Positions 12,031 through 24,482 of a stretch of 64,000 nt of DNA are shown here, piece after piece. This DNA is from Alligator mississippiensis. Lineage: Eukaryota; Chordata; Crocodylia; Alligatoridae. Every line of letters starts with the position of its first letter. Position 1 is the first letter of the stretch. The stretch is taken from contig NC_081824.1 in the NCBI RefSeq assembly GCF_030867095.1, positions 304,870,956-304,934,955 on the forward strand. Reading direction: 5' to 3'. Position numbers and translations under genes: made by a program. The notes beneath the pieces were generated by a model. The model made no database searches. It had not been told where the DNA came from and saw only the letters and a program-made list of their open reading frames with translations.

Positions 12031-14700
12031 TGACCTGTCATCCTGGGCCGGGGACCTCCCACAGCTCTTGGCTGCCTGCTGTGTGCGGGATGGCCGCGCG
12101 GGTGCCAGGGGAGGCCGTGGCTCCCGGCCGCGGGCCAGGCAGGGGCTTGCCTTTCCCCTTTGTTGTGGCCCCCGAGCCGGGCCGCCGGAGACCTGGAGCA
12201 TCTCGTGAGCCGGCCCGGCGGTGCACAGACGTGGGCCGCGGCCGCGCGAGGCCGCAGGCGGCCGGCAGCCGCGCTCGGAGCGGGGCCAGGCGGGGGAGCC
12301 CCGCGTGCGGCGGCCTGGCCCCACGCCCTGCTCCCGCCCGGCCCGGCCCGGCCCGCCGCAGCCGCGCTGCCTCTCTCGCTCGCTCGCTCGCTCCATGTCG
12401 CTCCCTCCTCCCCCGCCTGCTCCAGATGGTCTCTCCCCTCCTCCTCCGCCTCCCCCCTCCATGTTGTCTCCGTGCCTCTCCCCTCTCCATGTTGTGGCTC
12501 TCGCGCGCTCCGCACCGCCTCCCCGGGGCCGCTCTCCCCGCCCCGCGCCCAGGGGCCCCGGGAAGGTGGGGAGCGGGGCGGCCCTCTGCCCCGCCGCCTA
12601 GTCGGACCGGGCTCAGGCCGGGGCCGCCCGCGCCAGCGCCAGGGAAACACAAAGCATGCGGGGAGCCGGGCAGCGCGGGGCCAGACGGAGCGGGGGGGGG
12701 GGAGACTTCCCGGCGCGGCCCTCGGGGGTGTAGATCCGGAGAGGGATTATTTGGGGCGGAGGTGGGGGGCCACTCGGGTTTTTTTCCTTCTTAAATACAA
12801 GAAATTCAGGGATCAGCATCACTGGGCCAGATTCATGTACGCATGCAAAGTGTGCATGCATTTGCACACATGCACGCACAACCATACACCTGCGCACATT
12901 CAAGCAAGCACACATGCATGCACACATGTACAGACATGCACACGCTCAGGCACACATTCATGCACTCAGGCACACGTGTCCACACTCAGGCACACAGGCA
13001 CGCACACACATGGATACGCCTACAAATGCACATATTTACACATGAAGGTGCACACACGCACACTCAGACACATGCACACACTCAGATACATGCACGCACA
13101 CGCAGGCACACATTTACACAGGAAGGCACATGTACACATGCACACTCAGACATGCACACATACAGGCACACACATTTACACGCAAAGGCACACATGCACA
13201 CACACTCAGGCACATGCACACGCTCATGCAGGCACACATTCACACGAGGGCACACGTGCACACACACATGCACACTTAGGCGCTCATGCATGCACATACA
13301 GATGCACACACTCATACAGGCGCAAGCATGCACACACGTATGCACACATGCACATTCATACAGGCACACACAGACAAACACTCTCCCATGCACGCTCATA
13401 CAGGCACGCACACACGCACCAAGACCCGCCGCGAGTTGAGAGCCGCGGACTGCCGGCCCGTGGGGCTCGGAGTGAGGCCCAGGGTCTCGCACACGCCGGC
13501 CCCAGCTCGCGGCCCAGATCCAGCGCCGAGCCGAGCCGAGCTCCGCCAACTTCCCCCAAGCCTCAAGGCGCCTGGCTCGAGGCGGCGCTGCACCTCGGGG
13601 CACGGGGGCTAGGGCTGGGCTGAGCCAGGCTGGAGCGCAAGCAACACACAACCCCGGGGAAGGGCCGGCGGGCTCCCTGCCCCGCTGAAGCCAGTCTCGC
13701 GGCCCGGGGCAGCACAGGCAGGAGGGACCCCGGCTCCGCAATGCCACGAGCCGCTCCCTCGCGGGGGCGGAGGGGGGCGCTGAGGGTGGCAGCTCTGCCC
13801 CTGGGCGCCCGGCCTGCCGCGCACGTAGCGCTGCCCCTGCCCCTGCCCGCGGCTGCTGCCATTGTTCCCGCCGGCGAGGCGAGGCGAGGCGGGGCTGGAG
13901 CGCGGCGCTGGCGGCAGATGAATCGGCTCTGACGGCGCCCGGGCTCGTGGGGCTCTGACCGGAGGGCAGGGGGGCCTTGGGGGCGGCAGCGGCTGAGCCC
14001 AGCGCTGCGGGCGCCCGGCGGGTGGGGCGGGGGGTTCCCGCCTCTGCGAGCCCCGGGCGCTGCCCCCTTCCCCGAGGGCTCCGCGGCCCGGCCGGGCGCA
14101 GCAGTGCGGGGTGTGCGGGACATCGCCCCCCCCCCAGCCCCGAGGGGGAGGTGCGGGCTGAGCAGCCCCCGGGCAGGCAGGCACAGGCCCGCGGGAGGGC
14201 AGCGGCCCACGCGCGGGGTGGCTGGGGGCGGGCTCCGGCTGCGGAGGGGCCAGGCGGAGCCCAAGGCTCGTGTCGCAGCGCGGTCCGGGCTGCGCTGGAG
14301 AAAGCAGCGCCCTCCCCCTGGCCCCGGCCGAGAGAGGAGCCGGAGGGCAGGGGCCGGGGTCGGGGACGCACGGTGCCAGGGTGGCCGCGGCCAAGCCAGG
14401 CAGGCAGCATCCCCTGCGAGCCGGGTGCCTGCCTCCCACCCGGCACAGCTGCCCGGCTCCCCCCCGCGCCGCTGCTGCTGGAGGCGATGGTCCCCCGTGG
14501 CCAGAGAGCGGCTGCACTTGCTGCAGCCCTCCCGGCGCTGCCAGGAGCGCTCTCGCCTGCTGCTGCCGGGGCCGCCGGCTGTGAGGAGCCCACTTGCCTC
14601 TGGGAGGGTCTCCCCGTGGAAGGCAGCGCAGTGGAAAGCGGAGAAGAGTTTAATGGAGGGGGGAAGGGAGGAGATGCTGACAGCTGAGCTTGCACGTGCC
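12030..14700. other. CpG-rich block split by a CA array
   Basis: Two CpG-dense stretches (12030-12800 and 13425-14700) flank a CA-rich array. Features include a CTCG run near 12365-12395 and polypyrimidine CTCC tracts. No gene is supportable: the longest open frames span the CA array or are open on both strands at once. A candidate promoter or CpG island with unknown target, BCOR being the nearest recognised gene downstream. Confidence 0.6.
12838..13425. repeat. CA-rich degenerate array
   Basis: Nearly 590 bp built from CACACATG, CAGGCACACA and ACTCAGGCACA variants. It produces His/Thr-rich frames on the plus strand and Cys/Val-rich ones on the minus strand, none of them a gene. Its composition mirrors the GT array at 6.8-7.4 kb, on the opposite strand. 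Confidence 0.9.
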
Positions 14701-16371
14701 TTGCCGCAGAGAGGCCTTCTGAGGACTAGGGGCAGCTCTGCTTACAAACCCCTGAGAGAAAGAGGGGGAGAGAGGCAAAGCTCTGTGGCTGTCTGCATCT
14801 CCGGTGGCTTGTGAAGGCCAGACCAGAGCACTCATCCCCAGCAAAGCGGAGCGGGCAGCGCTTGCCAGCTAAGAGAAACACGATTCACCACCCTTTCTGT
14901 GCCAGAAGAGATTGGTTGTGTGCCAGAGCCCATGTAACTAGCCCTGGTGGGAGAGGGAGGCTGACTTTCTCCCCAGCACAAGGGCCAGGTGTACGTGGCA
15001 CACAGCAGATTGCCAGAGCAGTTGATCTCTCCTCTCCTCTCTTCCTATGTTGCTGTGGGTTAGTGGGAGAGAGAAGGACTTTGTGCCTGGGTCGAAGAAA
15101 AGAGCTGTAAACACGGAAAGGTGTTAACACAAGCTGATCAGGGGAGTAACATTCAACAGAAGCTCATGGCTTGGAAACAGCCTTCTGGGCTTGTGTGGGA
15201 GAAAGACGCAGGCCCCAGGGGAGGGAGGCAGCACGTGAAAGATCTGGAGGCAGAGTGCAAGAGTGAGACAGCAAGGCATGTGTGAGCTAGTGCAGCCTCC
15301 TCGCTCTGGGTCAAGGCAAGGTCCTCCTCTCCCCCCTTCCTTGGTTTTGGCAGGGTTTGCTGCAGGCCTTGCTACACACTGATTGAAGGATCCGAGCATT
15401 TCAGAAAGGAAAGGGTTGTAGCTGAAATTCACACATTTACCCCAGAGGTCTCTGTACTTCGTTCTGACCTTCCGCATAGAGCTGGTAGCTAGCCATCTAC
15501 TTTCAACACCTTCAAGGAGTTTGTCAGAAACAACCGTGGTTTTATCCACACTGTAGCAAATGTCTGCCTGCTTCAATGGCTAACAGAAAGCAGTGCAACT
15601 TAGCCAGAAAACAGGTAAAAGAATGGTTCAGGCTTCCTGTTCTGGCCTGTACAACCTGATCTAGCTACCCCTATTTAGGCTTTGATTACTTTTAGAAAAC
15701 TTTTCCCGGCTGGGGACCTCCCCAGTTCTTTTAGCATCCTGGTAAAACAAACGATGTCCACACTCCCAATAGTTTGTGCGTGTGCCAAAAACTCTGTGGA
15801 TTAGACTTGCTTTCAATAGGGCTACATGCCGATTCAATCGGATCCAATTTAGCCTGTGCTGATTGAGTGCCAGTGGGGATCATCCTAAATGGTTCAGACT
15901 GAAATGGTTCAGATAATCCTCCCACATTGTCCCACGATGTGTCAGTGGCATTCTGCAATCTCCCTGGAGGTTCTTCTAAGATCTGTGTTGGGAACTGTGG
16001 GCTTGTTATCCCAGGGGGCATAGCAACTGAAACCATTAAAAGCAGGAAGTACTAGGGTGGATGGGGCCATACAGCAATGGTTCAGAGCACAAATCAGGTG
16101 GGTTAGTGTGGAGGTGCTATGCTGGTTCAATTAGAAAGGGTTTGCTTTGCTGGCACAGGCCCAGACCTAACCTCTCTAGATATCCTGTGCTGCCCCCTTT
16201 ACTCTGCCAGCAAGATGAGGATCTATGCCCTAGTGGTGTCCAGGTTGTTTGAGTGCTGGCAGCAAAGATGACACAAACTCATGAATGGAATTCTTTCCAG
16301 ACCTGGGCTTCAGTACCCAGACAATCACAGGATTTGCTTGCTTACATTGGCTGTCCTGTGTCTGTTTGGAG

Positions 16372-16614
16372 CAGTGGTTTTCAAACTGTGTTCTGTGGAG
16401 CACTGGGGTTCAGAGATAGGTCATCAGGGGTTCTTCAAAGAAACTGGGAGGAACAGTGGAGCAGGCCAGGAGGCAGTGCACTGCCATTGCAGGACCGGTC
16501 ACCTGGCCCTGTGTCAGTTCACACAGCCCATGGAGCTAGGGGCAGGAGTTCCACGGCAGAAGAAAAGATATGAGAGGGTTCCTTCCCTGACTTCAGGAAG
16601 TTTGAAAAGCACTG
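16372..16614. mobile_element. Non-autonomous hAT-type element (243 bp)
   Basis: The ends are inverted copies of each other: the left end starts CAGTGGTTTTCAAACT and the right end finishes AGTTTGAAAAGCACTG. This CAGTGGTTTTCAAA terminus is typical of MER5-like hAT elements. The flanking octamers GTTTGGAG (16364-16371) and GTTTAGAC (16615-16622) match at six of eight positions, fitting a decayed 8-bp target duplication. No transposase is encoded. Confidence 0.8.
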
Positions 16615-19454
16615 GTTTAGACTATAAGTGATTTGGGCATAACTGCATCTTTTAACTATCTTGGAGTGTCTAACACAGTGGGTGTTATATAGAGAAATAA
16701 TGGGCAGTTGACATTTTAAACTAAAATAGGAGGAAAGTCACCATGCATTGAGGTGAAGGGGAAAATAGATGTATTTGGAGCTGGAGACATGAGATTAGTT
16801 TCCGTGTTATTTTTATTACTGTAAGAGCACCAAGATGGCTACACATCCTATAGTTTAAGGCTGCCCAAATTAGTACACAGCAATGTTTTTAGACATAGAC
16901 ATATATATAGATATCTGTGCAGGCACACTGCCAATGAATTGGCACCCAAGGTGAGCTTTCTTCTGCAGCCCCTGAAAGCCCAGCTGCAGTAGAACCCTGT
17001 CCTGTCCTGCATTTTCCCATGAACATGTGTAAGCATGTTCACACAAGTGGCATTTTGTTTTTTACTGAACCTGCATTATCTGTTCTTTAGAGCCAGTTCC
17101 AGTCAGGAGGTTCAGGTAAAGGCAGCAAATCTGCAGCCATTCTTCCACTGGGGAGTAGGGCATCACCCATGTCCTTTCCCTGCCCTGGTTTTGGCTGCCC
17201 ACTGCCCCACAACCAGCCTTGCTTCCACATGGAAGCCTGATCTCCACTTGAGAACTTGCTGGCCCTCATGGTGCAGGACAGAGGATGGGCAGTTGGTTGA
17301 AGGGGAGAGGCATGGAGGTCAGTGCACAGCAGACTGAATGTGTTGGGGAGCTCAGGTTGTCTTCCTCTGAAGTCCAGGGAGGCCACCTGGGACTACAATA
17401 AGGAGAAACAACTCGAACTAAACCAAGCACCATACCAGCGTTTGAAATGCAGAGCTTTTCCTATGTATTTAAAGCCAGAATTAGTTTCTTCCTGTTCTCA
17501 TTTATCTTATTAGGACCACAGCAATACCTCTACAGGCAGAGAAAATTTGGAAATTGTTAGTGTATTTGTTCAATTAATGCATTGAATTGGAACAGGGTTT
17601 ATGTGTACCGTTTGGATAGGAAAACACAAAACTTGTTTTGTTTTATATAAAGATTCGGGGAGAAATTCCTACCCATGTACAGTACAAGGGCAAAGTCACT
17701 TCAGTCATACTGTAGACTTTGAAACCAAATACACCTGAGGCACAAGTTTTGCACTATCCTATTGCAATGGTGGAGAGTGTCACCAACAGGGAAGGATACA
17801 GGACTGCATGATCCTGTGCACTAAATGGCACCACATCTGGCACTGAAAACTTGCAAAGGATGGCATGGTTTTGGTGGGCAAGGCCCCATTGAATTTGGTG
17901 GGTCTCCAGTGCTTTAAGGAAGCAAATAGCAGCTTGCAGGGGAGGGCGCCCATTCTCCTGGCTTTGGCTTCTGTGACTCCTCTGAGTCATGATATTTAAA
18001 CAAAATGTCAGTATTGGATTCCCACATATATATTCCAGTTCAGCTCCCCATGAAACTAATGACCAAACCCTCAGAAAGTCAAATAGAAGAGGGATTAAGA
18101 GTAGGAAGAGTAATTTAAGCCAAATAAACTTGGTCATAGCAGAAGGGTAGAAAGGGCATGTAGTACTGAATGCTCGGACTAGGTGAATTAGACAGGCTAG
18201 TGAGGAGCCTATTCAATGGTACACAGTGACCCAAGGCTTCAAGGCAGCTAGTTGGAGTGACACAGCTTCATAAAGCCATGAATTACATTTTGGTACCCTG
18301 TGCTGCCCATTCAAGTTATGTGCTGCTTTATTATAACAAAGGTGACTTCTCCCCATTCACTTTTTATAGGGAGGGCCAGCTAAGAAGTTAATCTGAATGG
18401 GATAGCCAACTAACAGGCTTTCAAAGGGAGTGATGCCAATTGTGAGAGAGAGCATCCATAACCAAGGTAGTAAAACATACCTCTACATTCTCCCTGGTAG
18501 GAAAATTTGGGCCAGCTGTAGAAAGAGCAAGCTCCTATGACTCAGAGGGGAAACCTGGCCATGCTGAATGCATGGAGGACCAAGTGACTGCTACTGTCAG
18601 GATTTGCAGGCTTACAAGGTGTCAGTGGAAAATTAATTTGTCCTAGATATGCAAATATAAAGGGCCAGATCATCTACATGCAAGGAAGGCAGCTTAGCCC
18701 TCAGTTCTGCACTGTTCTGCTCCTGGTGTTTTGCTGTGTAGGCCAGTCCCCTTGGCTGTGTTACAGGTTACAGCTGCCTCTGGACTCCACTAATTTATCC
18801 CAGCCTTTCAAGGTTACAGGGGGCAAATGCACAGCAAAGGTGCTGCTTTGATCAGGGCCCACATTCCCTTTTCTCTGGTGTTGCAGAAGGTGAGTGTCAG
18901 AAAAGCCCTGAAGGAAAACTGGATACCATGGGAGAATCACCTTTATAGGGGGGGGATTTCCCCCTTGGCCAGCTACACCAGCTTTACCCATACATTGCAC
19001 TGGTGGTAGAACTACACTGCACCAAACAATCCAGCTGTGGCCTCCCAGCTGTCCTATCACCTCGGCCAGGGTGTTTGTGCATGACTGGGCCATTCTAGGC
19101 CAATAGGATTAGTACGGACAGGAATAATATCTCCAATCTGACACAGGACTGTGATGTCATGATAAGACTCTATGTGCATTCCCTGACTAGTTGCCTTTTC
19201 TAAAAGGATCTGTGGAACCAATCCAGAACAAAATTTAACATCCCTCACATCTGGTAGAAAAGATAATAAATTCGTGTTTCTCTGCCTGGTATATGTATGC
19301 TACTGAGTAGAATTTAGGAGTCGGGGTGGGGAGGAGGGAGTTGGGGGTCTGTGAAAGTGGGGAATAGGATATTTATGATACTGGGAACAGGCATTTTCAA
19401 GACTCTCTTTGTCCAGCATGGTTTTTAATTGTTGATGATGTTGAGTGGTGAGAT

Positions 19455-19555
19455 GAGAACTCCTCAGGGCAGAGGCTGTCTCTTTCTTAATAGTTTATAT
19501 AGTATGTGTGAAAATGAGGCCTCAGTCTTGGTTAAGGACTCCTGGAATTTGGGAG
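19455..19555 (+). mobile_element. L2-like LINE/SINE tail fragment
   Basis: Contains CTCCTCAGGGCAGAGGCTGT followed by an AT-rich stretch and then ATGAGGCCTCAGTCTTGGTT. This resembles the 3' tail of the same L2-like family found at 11.3 kb, here in plus orientation. It is short and diverged, so the assignment is tentative. Confidence 0.5.
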
Positions 19556-20399
19556 GCAGCTGATCAGGAACTAAGAAATCATTTATTGTATGTTAGAGAA
19601 TGCATCCTTCTGACATCTGTCAAGAGGACACATATAAGCAGCAGGTATAGCTGGAGAATAATAGGGGATGAGGGACGGTATAGATCCCATGGAGACTCTA
19701 AAGTTAAAACCTCTATTCTACAGGAAGCTTGGATCCATACTCTTCTCACACCATTGGGTTGGGCTCCAAAGAATGAGCCCCACTACCACCAAGTTCTGAA
19801 CTGGAGGTGTATAATAACTAGATAGGTCAGTTACCACATGTTTCTCTATGTTTATACTCTATATGCCTAGAAGTGGGTTCATGTCATAAGGAATGGCAGA
19901 AAATGTGTTCATTGTGTAGTGGTTTCCTTAAGCTTTACTATAGAATAAGGAGCTTGCCTGGGTTAATGCTACTGTAACAGTGCTTGTGAGGAAAAGTAAC
20001 TTCCTTCTGACTTTGAGAAGTCTACAGCTGTGCTGAAGGTTGGTGACAATTGAGACCTTAAAAAAAAAAAAAATTCTGGAGAAACGTATGCTCCTTGGTT
20101 TGATCAGATGAGGCCCATGGCAAAGTTGATGGACAACAGTATTCTGCATGAACACATGCGCGTTGTCTTCTAGACAACATGCATAGCTTTTAACAAAGTC
20201 TGTATTGCTAGGAATGTCTATTAAAAGGTAATCTGCAAAGGATTTTAAACATATGGGTTTGATCCCTTGCTTGCTTCTTTATTATGTGGAATGGAGACCT
20301 GAAAGCTTTCTTTTATTTTCTAACTTTATTTCCAAAACAAAGCATTTTTGTCTTTTCTGCTTTTTATAAGGCAAGTCATTTCAGAAAGAAAATATAAAA

Positions 20400-21225
20400 T
20401 CGTTGCTGGCAAAGTTTGCAGATGGCATCAAAATTGGTAAAGCGATACATTATTATAATGGGTCTATTCTACAGAGCGATTTGGATGATTCAGTAAGCTG
20501 GACTCCCTTGAACAACATGTATACAGCCAAATCCAAGGTCATACTCCTAGGGAGAAAGACTGCATAGGGTGGGGGGAGGGGCCGTATTTTGGAAAGCAGT
20601 TACTGAAACAGTGTCAAGATGAATAACTAATGAACACAAGTCCCCACTGTAATATGGTGGCTAAGAAACCTGCTACAATCCTTGGGTATATAAGCCAGAA
20701 AAGATGGAGTAGAAGCAGAAAAATGGTATGACTTCTGTTTACAGTGTCAACAAGGCAATTGCTGGAATACTCTGTCCAGCTTTGGGTGTTAAAAAGCATG
20801 GAGACAAATCAGCATGGGTTTGGAAGAGAGCTCCAAAAAGAGATTCAGTATCTGGAAAATCTATTTTATGGCCAGAGACTCAAGGAGCTCAATCTGTTTA
20901 GTTTATCCAAGAGAAGGATATGAGCCGATGTGATCAAGGTCTTTAAGTACCTCCATGGGGAGATTTCTGAGAGTAGAGGTCTCTTTAATCTAGCAGACAA
21001 AAGCATAATGCAATCCAATAGTTGGAAGCTGAAGCCATAGGAATTTAGACTAGATTTAAGGTGTGGATGTTTAACAGCAAGGGCACTGGACCAAGTGAGA
21101 TAGGGAAGAGCTGGGCCAAAATGTCTTTCACTAGGTGAAATTCCATGGCCCATATTGTGAAGGAGGTCAGGCTAGTCAGGCTAGCTGATCATGAGCCATC
21201 CTGGCCTGTCAGTCCCTAGGTCAGA
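20400..21225 (+). mobile_element. Degraded CR1 LINE, 3' region
   Basis: Plus-strand sequence follows the order of reptile CR1 3' ends: AAAGTTTGCAGATGGCATCAA near 20421, CTGGAATACTCTGTCCAGCT near 20762, CAATCTGTTTAGTTTATCCA near 20892, TTGGAAGCTGAAGCCATAG near 21023, and GGAGGTCAGGCTAG...GATCATGA near 21163. Many substitutions and indels show it is old and inactive. The CR1 superfamily assignment rests on remembered consensus phrases, not a search. Confidence 0.8.
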
Positions 21226-21939
21226 TATTTCAAATCTTGTCATCCCTGATATTGTTGGAGGTCTCAGAGATGAGCACTGTCAGTTGTCCTGCCTTCCACA
21301 TAAAGAGGCAGGGGTGCCACTGCCACAAATCTTCTATTTTATGTGCTCATTAGGGGCTGGAGTTCAGTAGTTGCTAACAAGCAAGACAGTTTCAAAACTG
21401 TCTGACTAAAACGACTGCTTTCAGTTGCTCAGCTTTGTCTGGTGTGGAACTTCACTAAGTGAATCTCACTGCCTCAGTCCTTTATGTGAGGCAAGACATG
21501 AAATCCCAATTAAAAAAAAAAACAACAAAACCCCCCAAGTAGACAGCATCCTGGAAGCAAACTGCTTGTCCCCACACCACCTTCTCCCCACAAAAGCCTG
21601 ACAGGCCTTTTTTTTTTTAAATAGATCATAAAGAAGCAGGAAAGGGCACAAGCACCATTTGTTCTCCACTCTTAAAGGTGGAAAGCCATTCTCTAACGGG
21701 ACACCCATTTAGCTGAAAAAGCCTGCAGCTTGTCTGACTGAATGGCCAGGGAAATGGTAAGGGTATTTAGAGAGGCACAGGGACAGGCTTGAAATTATGC
21801 AAGTCATTAACCTCCTCGAGGTTTCATAAAAAGGCCTCCAGCAAATTGTCCTCGCTAGGATGTTGGGGGGGTTTCAAGGCACAGCACGGGTCTCTCCTCC
21901 CTTATATGAAGAAACCCTTCTATGACTCTCAGGAGCCTT

Positions 21940-22080
21940 GTAAATCATAGCTACTGTCCTACGGAGACGCTAAATATAAGCTCCATTCAGCGCCTTGTTA
22001 ATCTTAGCCATCAGAAACGGAACAAGAGCTGGTAATTGGTGCAACAAAAGACCGAGTTTAAAGGATCTCCGAGGCTGAAC
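21940..22080. promoter_or_regulatory. AT-rich island at CpG-block edge, candidate enhancer
   Basis: Holds GTAAATCATAGCTA, GCTAAATATAAGC, CTTGTTAATCTTAG and GGTAATTGGTGC directly before CpG-dense DNA. Homeodomain-type cores are frequent. Conserved-element status is inferred from texture only. Confidence 0.35.
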
Positions 22081-22613
22081 TCCGTTATTGGAAGCCTCCC
22101 CCCACTCTGAAACCGGGACTGAACGAGGGGGGGAGGCACCGCCAAGTCCCAAGGCGGACGGAGCCGGTGGATGGGAGCGAGCCAGGCAGATCCGCCGGCG
22201 AGCGGCGGCGCCTCGGGTGACTTGTTCAGGCGCCTCCTTCGTGCACGGGAGGAAGAGGCCCCGAGACCCGCTGCCCGGGCCGTGGATCCACGGAGTGTCT
22301 CGGCGCGCGGGGGCAAGGGAGGGAGGGAGAGCGCCCACGGGCTGCTGCCTCGCTGGCCTGGCCAAGGCTCGGCGGCCGGGAGCCCCAGCCTGTCCTGGCC
22401 GCGGGAAGTCCCGGTGGGAGCGCAATGAATGAGTGGGAGGCTCCGCGGCGAGTGGGGGGGGGGCACGATCCGGGGCGAGGGGAGGGCGGCAGCGGCCTGG
22501 CCAGGCCCCAGGGGCGGCCCCTGCTCTCGGGCGGGGCGGCGGGACCTGCTGCGGGAGAGCCCGCGGACAGCGGCGGGGGGGCACCTCCTTGCTCCGGGGG
22601 CCGGGGACGCGGC

Positions 22614-22622
22614 TATAAAAAG
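22614..22622 (+). promoter_or_regulatory. TATA box in CpG block
   Basis: TATAAAAAG is preceded by GGGGACGCGGC and followed by GC-rich sequence, which matches the TATA consensus closely. If used, initiation would fall around 22640-22650. No matching exon with a clear donor was identified, so the product, if any, is unknown. It could drive a non-coding RNA or an alternative BCOR 5' exon. Confidence 0.4.
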
Positions 22623-23830
22623 AGCTGTCCTCCTGCCACCAGACGTCTTAAAAATAAACCCGGCTGGCTGAGCTGCCGCCAGCTGCGCGGGCCGGGAGGC
22701 AGGAGGCAGGAGACCGGAGGGGGGGTTGGAGCTGGCGAGAGGCCCCGAAAGCCGCTGCCTGGGCTCAGATCCAGCCCCCGAGCTGGGGCCACGCTGCAGG
22801 CCGCGCCGTGCTGGGGCGGGACCGGCCGCTGCGGGGGGCGGCGGGGCAGGACGCTGCACCCCCGGGCTGGAGGCAGTTTGCCCGCGGCTGGCGTGGCCCG
22901 GGCGGAGGGAGGGCTGCAGGGCGCCGTCGCGCGTGGGGGAAGGCACGCGCGGCTCCCGCGTGGCGCCGCCCCCGCAGGTTCCCGCTCCCTGCCGCGTTCG
23001 CGGTTCCCGGCCGCACGTCTGTCTGGCCGCGTCATTGTTTCCACAGCCCGCGCCCGGCAGGACGCGCGGGGGCCCGGCCGCGCCGCTGGGGAGCTGCGGC
23101 CTGAGGCTGCGCCAGGCGCAGGGGAGGGCTGCGATGCTGCCCCGCAGGCCCGAGCTCCGGCCGGGTGACTCCAGCCGGGCTCACGCAGCCCTGGAGCGCG
23201 ACCTGGGGAGCGGGCTACGCTGTCCGCGCCAGCCACCCGCCTCACGCGGCACCGGCGCCCGGGCTCTGCTCGCTGGGCTTTCCCCTTAGCTCCGGCCGCG
23301 CTGCCTGTTTGTCCTGCCCTCCCTCGCTGCGCCGATCTGTCCGGCCCTCCCGCTGCCCCGGGGCAGCCCCCCGGCCAAGCCGCGCCTGCTGTGCCAGCTC
23401 CCGGCCCGCGGGGCTGGGCCCCGGCTTCTCACGGTGGGATTAGCGGCCCGCGAGCCGGGCCCTAATCGCATTAGCCCGAGCCACTGCGGGGGAGGCCGGC
23501 TCCCGGGCAGGGGGCTCTGCAGAGGGGGGAAGGCCGGGCTCTGCGGGGCCTCAGTTTCCCGGCATCGGCCTACCAAAATACGGAGACGGCGCCCAGCCGG
23601 TCCAAGTTCATGGCTGCTGCCCGCGCACCCCCCGGGCCTAGCCCTGCCTGGGAAACGCTCTGCCCCGGCGCTGACCCGCGGCAGCCGGCAGCCTGGAGAG
23701 GAGCCCGGAGAGGAGAGCGATCCGGCCCCTCCAGCATCCCACGGGCTAAGGATGGGCAGGCCGGCTGATTGGCCCCACGGCTTTTTGGACTGCTCCAGGT
23801 CCAGGCCTTCCAAACCACCGTGTGCCGCAT

Positions 23831-24086
23831 GAAGTACCCGGTCATGGACCACCCGTGCACAGAGTACTCGCACGGGGAGCACCTGGGCATGGGGTAGCCC
23901 TGCACTAAGGACCCGTGCGTGAAGTACCCGTGCACTGAGTACTCGCACACGGAGTGCCAGGGCACGGACCACCCGTGCAGTAAGTACCCGTGCACAGAGT
24001 ATCCGCACAGGGAGTATCTGCGCATGGCGTACCCCCGACATGGAGTACCCGTGCACCGATTACCCGTACGTGGATTGCCCGGGGCC
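23831..24086. repeat. 15-bp minisatellite, 17 units
   Basis: Seventeen head-to-tail variants of GGAGTACCCGTGCAC fill 256 bp (17 x 15 plus one inserted base near 24040). Because the unit is a multiple of three, frames stay open: plus-strand frames read five-residue repeats such as EYPCT, minus-strand frames read repeats such as VLxAR. No start, splice context or known domain supports translation. Confidence 0.92.
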
Positions 24087-24474
24087 CGGGCATCACCCTT
24101 TGCCTAGGAACAATCCGGCTAATTCGACTCAGTTGGCACAGAAGCCAGTGTGCACAGGCCGGGCCCAGCCTGCTCCACTGCCAGTCGCAGCCCGAGCCGA
24201 GGCGGTGGCCGGCCAGGCGAGCGCAGAGCTGGGCCCGAGCCAGGGGCTGGCGCGGGCGGAGGAGCCGGGGCGCAGCGCGGAGCAGGCGCCTCCTCTCCCC
24301 GGGGCGGGCGCAGGGAGAGCAGCCCCCGGGGAGCTCGCGGCGGCGCCGAGACTCTGCCTAGAAACACCGCCGCTAATTTTGCATTTTTACATCTGAAGGG
24401 GGCGGAAAGAGAAGGGGAAGGAAAAAAAAAAAAAAAAAAAAGCCAGCGCGGCTCACGCTACCTGCCCTCCTGTC

Positions 24475-24482
24475 ATGCAAAT
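24475..24482 (+). promoter_or_regulatory. POU octamer ATGCAAAT
   Basis: A perfect ATGCAAAT in CpG-rich DNA. Other perfect octamers in the upstream CpG region lie at 31554-31561, 35428-35435, 38658-38665 and 41347-41354. Each could bind OCT/POU factors; occupancy is unknown. Confidence 0.35.

Larger units (their letters stand above)
14700..22080. other. CpG-poor spacer with transposon remnants
   Basis: About 7.4 kb of ordinary-composition DNA between CpG blocks, without a supportable gene. Recognised contents are a hAT-type element (16372-16614), an L2-like tail fragment (about 19455-19555) and a degraded CR1 LINE (about 20400-21225). I see nothing diagnostic in 14700-16360, 16620-19450 and 19560-20390. 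The right end (21940-22080) is an AT-rich island leading into the next CpG block. Confidence 0.6.

Noticed and set aside
12160..13623. 487-residue open frame across the CA array
   Set aside because: Its middle is the translated CA repeat (His/Thr), the ends are open only because GC-rich DNA lacks stops, and overlapping frames on both strands are equally open.
13082..14695. 537-residue minus-strand open frame
   Set aside because: The C-terminal part is the CA array read as Cys/Val; the rest is low-complexity Ala/Pro/Gly/Arg from CpG-rich DNA with no domain.
23286..24056. Pentapeptide-repeat-like protein on the minus strand
   Set aside because: The repeat comes from a 15-bp minisatellite and does not match the A(D/N)LXX pattern of true pentapeptide proteins.
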